Assembly: GCA_001462345.1 (NCBI GenBank)
Contig: LIUM01000046.1
Span: forward strand, 1-64,000
Direction: 5' to 3'
Source: Fibrobacteria bacterium AD312
GTDB lineage: Bacteria > Fibrobacterota > Fibrobacteria > Fibrobacterales > Fibrobacteraceae
DNA length: 64,000 bases
In this document: positions 8,821 to 17,329 of the stretch, in pieces
Layout of the letters: every line of letters begins with the position of its first letter
How positions within the stretch are numbered: position 1 is the stretch's first letter
Position numbers and translations under genes: made by a program
The notes under the pieces: model-generated
Seen by the model: the letters and a program-made list of their open reading frames with translations, nothing else
Databases searched by the model: none
What the model was told of the DNA's origin: nothing

Positions 8821-9348
8821 CTACTCTGGCTCATTAAGGAATAAATTCACCTTTTTTAATGCCGTTTTCATTCTTGTGCTAATTGAAGGTTTAGATAATC
8901 CTAAAAGATTAGATATGTCTATTATACTTAAACCTCCAATAAAATACAGTTCTAGAATCATTCTGTCAACAAGATTAAGAATACTAAAAGCCTGTTCTAA
9001 CTTCAAATCAATGGCTCTTTCTTTTCTCAAATTGTCCCCCTCAATTAGATAGTCTTTAACCGCTTCCTTTAAGTGATGTTCAGGGCGATTTTTTTGTTTT
9101 CTAACATAATCCAAACAATGATTTCTACAGACATAAAAAATCCAAGATTCTTTGTTTTCAAAATCTTTAAAGATATGAACATGAGTAAATAACTTTATAA
9201 AGATATCTTGCTGCAAATCTTTTGCTAATTCTCGATCATGACAAATCTTTAAACACGTATGATATATCATGGCTGCATTTTTTTTCCAAATCGACATCAA
9301 AAAAGCTTCCTGCTTTTTCTTTGTAGAAAATTCTATATTTTTATACAT
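8821..9348 (-). CDS. ECF-type RNA polymerase sigma factor
   Basis: A small sigma-70 family protein with region 2 (ELAKDLQQDIFIKLFTHV, SWIFYVCRNHCLDYVRKQ) and region 4 (MILELYFIGGLSIIDISNLLGLSKPSIS, a helix-turn-helix for the -35 element). Regions 1 and 3 are absent, as expected for ECF factors. The frame is open to 9378, but only ATG 9348 has a GGAG upstream, at a slightly long 12-nt spacing, so the start is uncertain. No anti-sigma gene is adjacent. The next gene downstream is the secreted propeller protein, which may be its target or partner (inference). Confidence 0.85.
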   Translation of the reverse strand: MYKNIEFSTKKKQEAFLMSIWKKNAAMIYHTCLKICHDRELAKDLQQDIFIKLFTHVHIFKDFENKESWIFYVCRNHCLDYVRKQKNRPEHHLKEAVKDYLIEGDNLRKERAIDLKLEQAFSILNLVDRMILELYFIGGLSIIDISNLLGLSKPSISTRMKTALKKVNLFLNEPE

Positions 9349-9409
9349 TATGAAGACTTGCTCCATTAGCTCCATCATTTTTAATAAGAATCACAGCAGA
9401 AATAAAGTT

Positions 9410-11224
9410 ATGAAAAAAAACAACAAAACGAACAAATTAATTTCTTTTGACGTGTCGAGACGTCATTTTGTTTTCTTTTTGTTTACTTTGTATGTGTTTT
9501 CTGCTTTTTCTTTTGCTCAAGACGAGATGATGGAAATAGATACGAGCAACATGCCTCCTCCTGGTATTGAGCTTTTCTATCCTAATAAAAATCTAACTGT
9601 AGGTGACTGCGTTGTTGTAAAAATCGTAATTCCCGAAAAATGGCATGTGAATGCAAACGTAGTTAGCGATGAATTTCTTAAGCCTTCTCAAATAGAAATT
9701 GCCGCTAAAGGCATTTTATTTGATACGCCAATCTGGCCTTCTTACAAGAAACAATATAACGACGCCTTAGAAACCGAAATTTTTATTTTTAACGGCACTT
9801 TTCAAATCAACATTCCAATAAAAACAATAGAGCCTTCTTTTGACTCCACAACAACAAACGCTACTTTTCATTATCAAGCATGTAGTAATTTTATTTGTTT
9901 AGCCCCTAATCAAGTTCATTTTTCTTTAACGCCCTTGTCTGCAACGCCTATTCCCTTAAAAAAAAACGACTCTAGCATTTTAGTCCTTTTGTTTTTTGCT
10001 TTTATTGGCGGATTTATTTTAAATCTAATGCCTTGTGTTTTACCTGTTTTATCTCTAAAGCTTTTTAACCTTATAAAACAAGCTCGAGAATCAAGAAAAA
10101 GACTTTTTTATTTAGGGCTATCAACGACTAGTGGTATTTTAGTTTCTTTTTGGATTCTTGCCGCTATGATTATTTCTTTAAAAAGCGCTGGCAGCCTAGT
10201 CGGATGGGGAATGCAATTTCAAAGCATTGGCTTTATTGCATTTATGATTATTTTGCTAAGTGTTTTTGCGATGAATTTCTTTGGCTTTTTTGAAATCTGG
10301 TTACCAGGAAGTACTCTTACAAAAATGGATAGTGCCACGAAGAAAGAAGGTCTTCAAGGCGCTTTTTTTACAGGAGCTCTTCTTGTTCTCTTAAGCACTC
10401 CTTGTTCTGCCCCCTTCTTAGGTTCTGCCATGGGATTCGCTTTTAGCGCTTCTGCTCCTGTACTCGTTCTATTTTTTACAATAGCTGGTTTAGGCCTAAG
10501 TTTTCCTTATTTGATAATCACCTTATTTCCAAATCTTCTTTCTATTTTCCCAAAGCCAGGCGCTTGGATGTCAAAACTACAAAAATGGATGGGACTACTA
10601 TTAATTGGAACTGTAGTTTGGCTTCTATGGGTTGCTATCCAAACCATCGGCTTAAAAGGTGGTTTTCTTTTAGCCTTCTTAGCCTTAATAAGTATGTTTT
10701 TCGCCATTCTAATAGGAAAATTAGCGCCTCCCTATAAACCATTTTATCGAGAAATTATTTTACTCTTATCCTCTGCCCTCATTTTATTTTCTCTTTGGCA
10801 GTTTGGTTTTTCCTCGTCTATTCATAAAATGCAAATAGAGAATAAAACTAATGAGTTTTCACTTGATAAAGATAAAGACGGTTTTTACCCCTATACTAAA
10901 GAGCGCCTCGCTTCGGCATTACAAGCAGGGCACCCTGTTTTTCTTGATATTACAGCGGATTGGTGCTTAACTTGCAAGGCAAATGAAGCGGCCGTTCTTT
11001 CACAAGAATCCTTCAACGTAGCTCTTGATAAACATAATGTTGTAAAAATTAAAGCGGACTGGACATTACAAGACAAGGAAATCAGCGCCCTCTTAAAAAG
11101 TCTTGGGCGAAGCGGTGTCCCAGTTTATGCAATATATCTTCCAACAAAGCCAAACAGTCCTGTTTTACTACCTGAAATTCTGACGTCTAATTCCATATTA
11201 GATATCCTTAATTCAAATCAATAA
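9410..11224 (+). CDS. dsbD: Thiol:disulfide interchange protein DsbD
   Basis: Carries reducing power from cytoplasmic thioredoxin across the inner membrane to periplasmic proteins. The start at ATG 9410 gives a signal peptide (FFLFTLYVFSAFSFAQ); the open frame reaches back to 9269 but overlaps the divergent sigma gene. The periplasmic alpha domain has a Cys pair in QACSNFICLAP. The membrane domain shows NLMPCVLPVLSLK and STPCSAPFLG, the two Cys helices. The C-terminal thioredoxin-like domain has TADWCLTCKANE (CxxC). At 604 aa all three domains are present. The glycogen synthase follows after 14 bp. Confidence 0.93.
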   Translation: MKKNNKTNKLISFDVSRRHFVFFLFTLYVFSAFSFAQDEMMEIDTSNMPPPGIELFYPNKNLTVGDCVVVKIVIPEKWHVNANVVSDEFLKPSQIEIAAKGILFDTPIWPSYKKQYNDALETEIFIFNGTFQINIPIKTIEPSFDSTTTNATFHYQACSNFICLAPNQVHFSLTPLSATPIPLKKNDSSILVLLFFAFIGGFILNLMPCVLPVLSLKLFNLIKQARESRKRLFYLGLSTTSGILVSFWILAAMIISLKSAGSLVGWGMQFQSIGFIAFMIILLSVFAMNFFGFFEIWLPGSTLTKMDSATKKEGLQGAFFTGALLVLLSTPCSAPFLGSAMGFAFSASAPVLVLFFTIAGLGLSFPYLIITLFPNLLSIFPKPGAWMSKLQKWMGLLLIGTVVWLLWVAIQTIGLKGGFLLAFLALISMFFAILIGKLAPPYKPFYREIILLLSSALILFSLWQFGFSSSIHKMQIENKTNEFSLDKDKDGFYPYTKERLASALQAGHPVFLDITADWCLTCKANEAAVLSQESFNVALDKHNVVKIKADWTLQDKEISALLKSLGRSGVPVYAIYLPTKPNSPVLLPEILTSNSILDILNSNQ

Positions 11225-11238
11225 GTTATTTTTGACTT

Positions 11239-12474
11239 ATGAAAGCAGCTCTCTTAACTAACGAATTTCCACCAGAGATTTATGGTGGTGCAGGCATCCA
11301 CATTCAATACCTAAGCAAAGAACTTCGCGAACTATGCCAAATAGAAGCTCGTTGTTTTGGTCCACAAAACGATCAAGAAGAAAATCTTAACGCTATTGGT
11401 TTTTCAGAAAAACTTAAAGACACTCCTGTTTCTGATATTCGTTCAAAAAAAATATTAAAACCATTGGATATTAATTTGCAATGGGCGGCCTCGTTAAAAG
11501 ACGTGGATGTAATTCATTGCCATACTTGGTACAGTCATTTTGGTGGCGTTCTAGCTAGCCGATTATTAAAATGCCCTCTTATATTAACAACCCATTCTCT
11601 AGAACCCCACCGCCCTTGGAAGTCTGAAGCCCTTGGCGATGGTGGTTATGATATGAGCTGCTGGATTGAACGCTCTGCATACGAAACCGCTGATGGCGTC
11701 ATTGCCGTAAGTGAAGGCATGAAACGTGATGTTATAGAGTTATATGGAATTCCTGAAGACCGAGTTCAAGTGATTTATAATGGAATTGATCCTGATTTTT
11801 ATAAGCCCACTTTTGATACAGCTGTTTTAGAAAAATGGGGCATTAATCCTAGTCGTCCTTTTGTTCTATTTGTTGGTCGAATCACTCGACAAAAAGGAAT
11901 TTCTCAACTCATTCAAGCAATCCCTCAAATTGAAAAAGAGGCTCAGGTCGTCCTTTGCGCTGGTGCTCCTGACACACAAGAACTCGCTGATGAATGCAAA
12001 AATCTTATTCATGAAATTCAACAAACGAGAGATGGTGTCATTTGGATTCAAGAAATGATGCCGCACTCAGAACTTCGTATTTTATACAGCCACGCCACTG
12101 TTTTTGCCACTCCTTCTCTCTATGAACCTTTTGGTATTATTAATCTTGAAGCCATGAGTTGCGGTACCCCTGTTGTTGGTAGCGCTGTTGGAGGAATTCC
12201 AGAAATTATTATTGATGGAGAAACTGGTTTTCTGGTTCCCTTAAAAGCAAAATCATCGATCAATTTTGATCCTGTTAACCCAAAAGAGTTTCAAACACAA
12301 TTTGCAAATAAGCTAAATCTTATTCTTTCAAATCCTGCTCTTGCTCAAAAGATGGGCATCGTCAGCAGACAAAGAGCCATTGATGTTTTTAGTTGGAAAA
12401 GTATTGCAAAACAAACTTTTGATTTTTATAGCAAATGTATAGAACGCTATAAAAATGAAGGTAAACGAAAATAA
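11239..12474 (+). CDS. glgA: Glycogen synthase, GT4 (Corynebacterium type)
   Basis: An alpha-1,4-glucan synthase of the GT4 type that uses nucleotide-glucose donors. The 411-aa protein opens with [18 protein letters not shown], where the KxGG-like loop of GT5 enzymes is replaced by YGGAG as in the TIGR02149 group. Further motifs are [40 protein letters not shown] and the donor-binding E-x7-E region [22 protein letters not shown]. With malQ and the GH13 enzyme near 35-38.6 kb it points to glycogen storage. It sits 14 bp behind dsbD, so cotranscription is likely. It is convergent with folE with no room for a terminator. Confidence 0.9.
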   Translation: MKAALLTNEFPPEIYGGAGIHIQYLSKELRELCQIEARCFGPQNDQEENLNAIGFSEKLKDTPVSDIRSKKILKPLDINLQWAASLKDVDVIHCHTWYSHFGGVLASRLLKCPLILTTHSLEPHRPWKSEALGDGGYDMSCWIERSAYETADGVIAVSEGMKRDVIELYGIPEDRVQVIYNGIDPDFYKPTFDTAVLEKWGINPSRPFVLFVGRITRQKGISQLIQAIPQIEKEAQVVLCAGAPDTQELADECKNLIHEIQQTRDGVIWIQEMMPHSELRILYSHATVFATPSLYEPFGIINLEAMSCGTPVVGSAVGGIPEIIIDGETGFLVPLKAKSSINFDPVNPKEFQTQFANKLNLILSNPALAQKMGIVSRQRAIDVFSWKSIAKQTFDFYSKCIERYKNEGKRK

Positions 12475-12483
12475 AAAAGCTAA

Positions 12484-13050
12484 TTAACGAGACCCATGAA
12501 TGGTAGCCATAAATTCGGCTCTCGTTTTTTCATCTGATTTAAATCGACCTAAAAGTTGAGTCGTTACCATGAGTGATCCAGCTTTTTTAATTCCGCGTAT
12601 AGTCATACAAGTATGAGATGCTTCTATTAATACAGCAACACCTTTAGGATTTAATTCTCTTTGAATTAGTGTGGCTATTTGACAAGTCATTCGTTCTTGA
12701 ACCTGTGGAAATCGAGCATAATATTCAACGGCACGTGCAAGCTTCGAAAGCCCAACAATGCGATCGTTTGGAATATAGGCGATATGAGCTCGACCTGTAA
12801 ATGGTAGAAAATGATGCTCACACATACTTGCAAATTCAATGTCTTTTAGATACACCATTTCATCATATTTTTCATGAAATTGTGTTTTTAAAATATCTTC
12901 TTCTTTTAACTCACCAGAAAGCCCTGTCATTAACTCGGCATACATTTTAGCTACTCGTTTTGGGGTATCAATAAGACCTTCTCTTTGAATATTTTCTCCC
13001 ATACCTTCGAGTATAAGCCGAAAGCCTTCTTCCATCTTTTTTAAATCCAT
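12484..13050 (-). CDS. folE: GTP cyclohydrolase I
   Basis: Opens GTP to 7,8-dihydroneopterin triphosphate, the first step towards folate (and queuosine precursors). The 188 aa match the family. The zinc ligands are visible: Cys and His in SMCEHHFLPF, and the second Cys in SHTCMTIRG. GLSKLARAVEYYARFPQVQE and the C-terminal RAEFMATI are typical. It lies 2 bp after argA on the same strand, so the two form a transcription unit. Confidence 0.96.
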   Translation of the reverse strand: MDLKKMEEGFRLILEGMGENIQREGLIDTPKRVAKMYAELMTGLSGELKEEDILKTQFHEKYDEMVYLKDIEFASMCEHHFLPFTGRAHIAYIPNDRIVGLSKLARAVEYYARFPQVQERMTCQIATLIQRELNPKGVAVLIEASHTCMTIRGIKKAGSLMVTTQLLGRFKSDEKTRAEFMATIHGSR

Positions 13051-13052
13051 TA

Positions 13053-14408
13053 CTATTTCTCCAACGAGTATACTAAAACACGCGAATTCCGACGCGTATT
13101 ATAATGTTTTCGTTTTGATGGTGGCAAATCATCAATTGTTCCATCTTCAAAACCAAATTGATAGAACCAATCTAGAGCTTGAGTTGTTAACAAAAAGATT
13201 TTTTTATAACCACGAATTTGAGCAGCTGATATTATATGACGGACCACAGCATCGCCAACACCTGATTTACGATAGTTTGCCGCCACAGCAATCGCTGCAA
13301 TTTCAGCACAATCGTTTTCAAATGGGTGAAGAGCACCACATCCAAGAATAGCATTATCAATCACATAGACGACATAATCTTTTAGTTTTTCAAGAATATC
13401 TTCTTGCGTTCTAGGAATCAAAAAGCCCTTCTGAATATAATCTTGCATAATACGCAAGATATCAGCAATATCATCAATGACCGCTGGACGTATAGAAGAA
13501 TATTGACTCGAATAGACCATGGTGCCATCACCACGGCTAGAAAAAACTTCTTGAAGAACGCTTCCTTGAATTTCACCACTGATTAAATGCACACGATTTG
13601 CACCTACTTTACATGCTTGAATTGCATTCAGCAAATAATCTTTTTGGGCAAAATTTAAAGTTTGTGGATTCAGATCTAAAATTTCTTTTGCTTGATCTAT
13701 ATCTAATGCAGAGATAACTCCACTATCAGTCACTTCTAAATACTTGGTTAATGAACTTGTTTTAAGGCCTTCCATTGAAATGCCATTCTCATTTCCAATG
13801 AAAAACAATTTTGCAACCTGAAGATATTTACACAATTCTGTCGCTAATTCAGTACTTGAAATATTATAGGCATGGCCTAATTTATTCCAACCAATAGGAG
13901 GTATTATTGGAATAAAATTTTCCGCCAATAAACGTTCTATAATACTTCTTTGAATGCGTTCAATTTTTCCTGTCCGCATATAATCAACGCCATCAATAAT
14001 TCCTAGACTCCTTGCAGAGACCCAATTCCCTTGAATACCGTCACAGCCGCCAGCAGTCAAATGACTCATAATCCGTTGAGCAACCCCTAAAGACGCTTGT
14101 TCAATTAGTGGCAACGCTTCTTCACTTGTTAAGCGAATTCCATTATTAAAACTGTAGCTAATGTCCCATGCTTTTAACTGAGCATCAATACTATTTCGCG
14201 TTCCAGGTACAATCAAAACTTTGATTCCAGCCTTATGCAAAAAAGAGATATCTCTTATTAAAACAGGAAATAGCGGATGGTTCATCAAACCATCTTCTAT
14301 TTTTAAAACAAATAGTTGTCCCTTAAATCGAGTGATATAACTAAACACTTCTCGAATGAAACTGGCTATTTCAATTTTTTGTTCTTTAAAATCTGGAATG
14401 GCTGTCAT
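13053..14408 (-). CDS. argA: Amino-acid N-acetyltransferase (N-acetylglutamate synthase)
   Basis: First step of arginine synthesis, acetyl-CoA plus glutamate to N-acetylglutamate. The 451-aa protein has the bifunctional ArgA layout: an N-terminal amino-acid-kinase-like domain (KVLIVPGTRNSID, NFIPIIPPIGWNKLGHAYNIS), which binds arginine in relatives, and a C-terminal GNAT acetyltransferase domain (IAAIAVAANYRKSGVGDAVVRHII, LTTQALDWFYQFGFE). The kinase-like domain is the regulatory part in the family, so arginine feedback is likely. The upstream FKBP gene is separated from it by a terminator hairpin. Confidence 0.93.
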   Translation of the reverse strand: MTAIPDFKEQKIEIASFIREVFSYITRFKGQLFVLKIEDGLMNHPLFPVLIRDISFLHKAGIKVLIVPGTRNSIDAQLKAWDISYSFNNGIRLTSEEALPLIEQASLGVAQRIMSHLTAGGCDGIQGNWVSARSLGIIDGVDYMRTGKIERIQRSIIERLLAENFIPIIPPIGWNKLGHAYNISSTELATELCKYLQVAKLFFIGNENGISMEGLKTSSLTKYLEVTDSGVISALDIDQAKEILDLNPQTLNFAQKDYLLNAIQACKVGANRVHLISGEIQGSVLQEVFSSRGDGTMVYSSQYSSIRPAVIDDIADILRIMQDYIQKGFLIPRTQEDILEKLKDYVVYVIDNAILGCGALHPFENDCAEIAAIAVAANYRKSGVGDAVVRHIISAAQIRGYKKIFLLTTQALDWFYQFGFEDGTIDDLPPSKRKHYNTRRNSRVLVYSLEK

Positions 14409-14422
14409 ACTTTAAATATAAG

Positions 14423-14452
14423 AAAAGCGAAAGGATAATCTTTCGCTTTTTC
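14423..14452 (-). terminator. Terminator between the FKBP gene and argA
   Basis: A perfect 11-bp stem (14423-14433 with 14440-14450) and a 6-nt loop, flanked by T runs on either strand. It lies just downstream of the FKBP gene and upstream of argA, so it should end or attenuate the FKBP transcript. Confidence 0.7.
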
Positions 14453-14471
14453 CAAAAGATCTGTTTTCAGC

Positions 14472-15611
14472 TTATTTTTTTTCAGTTTTTACTTCTGGCT
14501 TAGCTTCGGTTTTTGCTGCTGGCTTAGCTTCAGCTTTTACTTCTGGCTTAGCTTCAGTTTTTGCTGCTGGCTTAGCTTCAGCTTTTACTTCTGGCTTAGC
14601 TTCAGTTTTTGCTGCTGGCTTAGCTTCAGTTTTTGCTGCTGGCTTAGCTTCAGTTTTTGCTGCTGGCTTAGCTTCGGTTTTTGCTGCTGGTTTCACTTCA
14701 GCTTTTACTTCTGGCTTAGCTTCAGTTTTTGCTGCTGGCTTAGCTTCGGTTTTTGCTGCTGGTTTCACTTCAGCTTTTACTTCTGGCTTAGCTTCAGTTT
14801 TAACTTCTGGCTTAACTTCGGTTTGTACTGCTGGCTTTGAGACTGAATCCACTGGAGCTGGTTCAGCAAAAACTTCTAATAGTTCAACGTCAAAAATTAA
14901 AAGAGCATTTCTTGGAATAATAGGTTCTGCACCTTCTTCTCCATAAGCAAGATTACTTGGGATCCAAGCTTTAACCTTCATCCCAGGTTTCATTAAAGTT
15001 AATAGTTCCTGCCAGCCCTCAATCACATTGGCAACATCAAAAGTTAATGGTTCGCCGCGTTTAATGGAATTATCAAACTCTTTTCCGTCTAATAAAGAAC
15101 CTACGTAATGAACCTTGACTTTTTCTGTGCGTTTTGGAGAAAGACCTTGACCCTCTTTAATGATTTTGTATTGAAGACCACTGGCTGTGACAATGACTGA
15201 ACTATCAAGTTTGTTTTTTGCTAAAAATTCTGCTTGACGAGTCTTTTCTTTTTCTGCGTCTTCTTTAGCTGTCTGTTCTCGTTTTTCTTGAACTTGAAGT
15301 AAAAGAGTTTCTAAAGCCGATTCAGCCTCTTCTTCTGTCATTAGAGAAGGTTTTCCTTCCATTTGATGAGCCATAGCCAAATTTAAGGCGTCCATATTGA
15401 TGTCAACAAGAATACTTTTTAGAGTTTTTCCAACATCCATACCCAAAGCATAGCTATAACGGTCCACTGGAGTTTTTAAAGAATCCTTAATAGATGCTGT
15501 CGCCGTAGAATCAGAAGCAGGAACATTATTTGTTGCTGGCTTTGGTGTACTACTACAAGCCGTTAAACCTGCTAGAACACAGGACATTATTAATAATCCA
15601 AATCGTTTCAT
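14472..15611 (-). CDS. FKBP-type peptidyl-prolyl isomerase lipoprotein with a long octapeptide-repeat tail
   Basis: Envelope prolyl isomerase/chaperone. The signal peptide has lipobox LTAC (Cys19). A Mip/FkpA-like dimerisation helix region (DRYSYALGMDVGKTL) covers about residues 50-125. The FKBP domain covers about 130-245 (KVKVHYVGSLLDGKEFDNS, GWQELLTLMKPGMKVKAWIP, LAYGEEG, LLIFDVELLEV). The last ~120 residues are fifteen octads of the form KPxxKxEx, very Lys/Ala/Glu-rich and presumably extended or helical. The catalytic part is ordinary; the tail is unusually long. A terminator follows. Confidence 0.9.
   Translation of the reverse strand: MKRFGLLIMSCVLAGLTACSSTPKPATNNVPASDSTATASIKDSLKTPVDRYSYALGMDVGKTLKSILVDINMDALNLAMAHQMEGKPSLMTEEEAESALETLLLQVQEKREQTAKEDAEKEKTRQAEFLAKNKLDSSVIVTASGLQYKIIKEGQGLSPKRTEKVKVHYVGSLLDGKEFDNSIKRGEPLTFDVANVIEGWQELLTLMKPGMKVKAWIPSNLAYGEEGAEPIIPRNALLIFDVELLEVFAEPAPVDSVSKPAVQTEVKPEVKTEAKPEVKAEVKPAAKTEAKPAAKTEAKPEVKAEVKPAAKTEAKPAAKTEAKPAAKTEAKPAAKTEAKPEVKAEAKPAAKTEAKPEVKAEAKPAAKTEAKPEVKTEKK
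14478..14837 (-). repeat. 24-bp coding tandem repeats (octapeptide KPxxKxEx, 15 copies)
   Basis: In-frame 24-bp units encode mainly KPAAKTEA and KPEVKAEA/V. The units are near-identical at DNA level (gctgctggcttagcttca and variants), so copy number should vary by slippage or recombination. The array forms the C-terminal tail of the FKBP lipoprotein. Confidence 0.9.
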
Positions 15612-15962
15612 TTTTTCCTCTTGATGAAATGCAGAAATAAAAGTTATTCCCTAACATAATAAAATATGATTAATCTGGTTTTGAAATATGACTAATCCAG
15701 CGTTTTTTTTGTAGAAAAAGAGGTAAGAAGAAGTTGTAATATTTTTTTTCTTAACAAGCAAGTTTTTTTTCATCTAACTGCCTGATTAGCAAGTGATTAG
15801 CATCAATATTGCAGAAAAATTGATTTTCAACAAGCAAAACTGAATTTACAATAATAATTATTACAAAAAACTTGCATTTATGTAAATTTTTTCTATCATT
15901 TTCAATGAGATGGGAGCCATTTTGATTTATGGGACTCATCTATTGAGTAATTGAGGTAGAGT
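15612..15962. other. Intergenic region with a direct repeat
   Basis: A 351-bp gap between the divergent FKBP gene and the small membrane protein. It holds two related 18-bp direct repeats, 15661-15678 and 15683-15700 (14/18 identical, 22-bp period), close to the FKBP promoter side. A weak hairpin (about 15907-15939) lies ahead of the plus-strand gene. A 62-codon minus-strand frame in it (15751-15939) has no recognisable features and is not called. Confidence 0.45.
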
Positions 15963-16226
15963 ATGAATCAAAGATTTAATCACATCTTGAATAATTTAGA
16001 GTCTAGGGTTGATTTATTTAACCTTAAAAAAGAATTATTATCAAAATCATTAAATCATGTTATCAAGCAAGAAGCAAAAAAAGAATCCGAAATCAAAAAA
16101 CAAAAAGCTACGCATGCTCCTCTTTCTCCTTCTTTTGAAAAAACAGGATGGATTCCAGGAGCCTTATCTTATCCTTGGATTATCTCATTTTTATTTATTC
16201 CCGAAATTATAAAAAATTTAATCTAA
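15963..16226 (+). CDS. Small hypothetical protein with a C-terminal hydrophobic segment
   Basis: An 87-aa protein. The first ~50 residues are charged and helical (Lys/Glu-rich, predicted coiled coil). The end, GALSYPWIISFLFIPEIIKNLI, is hydrophobic and could insert in a membrane. A plausible ribosome site (GAGGTAGAGT) precedes the ATG, which supports real expression. No family is recognised. The folD hairpin follows 17 bp after its stop. Confidence 0.55.
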   Translation: MNQRFNHILNNLESRVDLFNLKKELLSKSLNHVIKQEAKKESEIKKQKATHAPLSPSFEKTGWIPGALSYPWIISFLFIPEIIKNLI

Positions 16227-16242
16227 ATCTTTTTTTATCTTT

Positions 16243-16267
16243 ACTCCATTCATAATGGAGTTTTTTT
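16243..16267 (+). promoter_or_regulatory. Terminator-like hairpin containing the folD Shine-Dalgarno
   Basis: A perfect 8-bp stem, ACTCCATT (16243-16250) with AATGGAGT (16254-16261), has a 3-nt loop and is followed directly by six T and then the folD ATG at 16268. The GGAG in the 3' arm (16257-16260) is the only Shine-Dalgarno at proper spacing. One structure therefore looks like both an intrinsic terminator and a block on ribosome binding. Confidence 0.7.
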
Positions 16268-17107
16268 ATGCCCGCATTAATCCTTGACGGAAAATCTCTT
16301 GCAAAACAAACAGAGAATCAGCTTAAACAAAGAGTAGAACGTCTCCGAGAATCTACAGGCAAAACGCCAGTGTTAGCTACTATTCTCGTTGGGAATGACC
16401 CAGCAAGTGAAACTTATGTAAAAATGAAGGGAAACGCTTGTCAAAGAGTGGGTATGGAAAGTCTACGAATCGTTTTACCCAAAAATATCAACACAGAAGA
16501 ACTACTTGATAAAATTAGAGAATTAAATGATAATCCTAATGTTCATGGAATTCTTCTTCAGCACCCTGTTCCAAGACATATTGACGAACGAAAGGCGTTT
16601 GAAGCTATTGACCTAAGAAAAGATGTAGACGGCGTAACCTGCCTTGGTTTTGGAAGGATGAGCATGGGTCAAGAAGCTTATGGTTCTGCCACTCCTGCAG
16701 GGATTATTTCTTTATTAAAACATTATGAAATTCCTTTGGCAGGGAAACATGCTGTCGTTGTTGGCAGAAGTGCCATTCTTGGAAAACCAATGGCAATGAT
16801 GCTTCTTGCCGAAGACTGTACTGTCACTATTTGTCATAGCAAAACAAATAACTTACCAGATTTAATCAGGCAAGCAGATATTCTGATTGGTGCTGTAGGT
16901 AAACCAGAATTCATCAAAACCTCTTGGATAAAAAAAGGTGCTGTTGTCGTTGACGCGGGTTACCATCCAGGCGGCGTTGGAGATATTGAAAAAGAAGGGC
17001 TTGATTCAATTGCATCTGCGTTTACACCTGTTCCAGGTGGCGTTGGACCTATGACGATAAACACACTTATTCGACAAACTGTTGAAAGTGGAGAAAAAGT
17101 ACTTTAA
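16268..17107 (+). CDS. folD: Bifunctional methylenetetrahydrofolate dehydrogenase/cyclohydrolase
   Basis: Interconverts 5,10-methylene-, methenyl- and 10-formyl-THF in one-carbon metabolism. The 279 aa match the family. Signatures are [14 protein letters not shown] (catalytic Lys and Tyr region), [26 protein letters not shown], the Rossmann motif [17 protein letters not shown] and the C-terminal [19 protein letters not shown]. It belongs to the same cofactor pathway as folE in this window. Expression may be controlled by the hairpin that covers its ribosome site. Confidence 0.96.
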   Translation: MPALILDGKSLAKQTENQLKQRVERLRESTGKTPVLATILVGNDPASETYVKMKGNACQRVGMESLRIVLPKNINTEELLDKIRELNDNPNVHGILLQHPVPRHIDERKAFEAIDLRKDVDGVTCLGFGRMSMGQEAYGSATPAGIISLLKHYEIPLAGKHAVVVGRSAILGKPMAMMLLAEDCTVTICHSKTNNLPDLIRQADILIGAVGKPEFIKTSWIKKGAVVVDAGYHPGGVGDIEKEGLDSIASAFTPVPGGVGPMTINTLIRQTVESGEKVL

Positions 17108-17329
17108 ACTGTTTTTTTTCTGTTTTTTTTATAAAAGTCTTTAATCCTGCTCTAAATCCCCGTTTTATGTTTTTTGAATTCTTTTTTTATTCAAAATAGA
17201 ATCATTTTTGAGAACATATTTAGAACACTAATAAACGTATCTCCTTTTTTTACATTCCTTTACAAGAATCATAATTTATTTTTGGACTGGTTATATTAGG
17301 ATTTCTCGTTATGCGAGTATGAGGTATAT

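Noticed and set aside
9269-9409. N-terminal extension of DsbD.
   Set aside because: It overlaps the divergent sigma gene and would put 47 residues ahead of a clear signal peptide.
15751-15939. A 62-codon minus-strand frame in the gap after the FKBP gene.
   Set aside because: Composition is that of intergenic AT-rich DNA, with no ribosome site and no domain.
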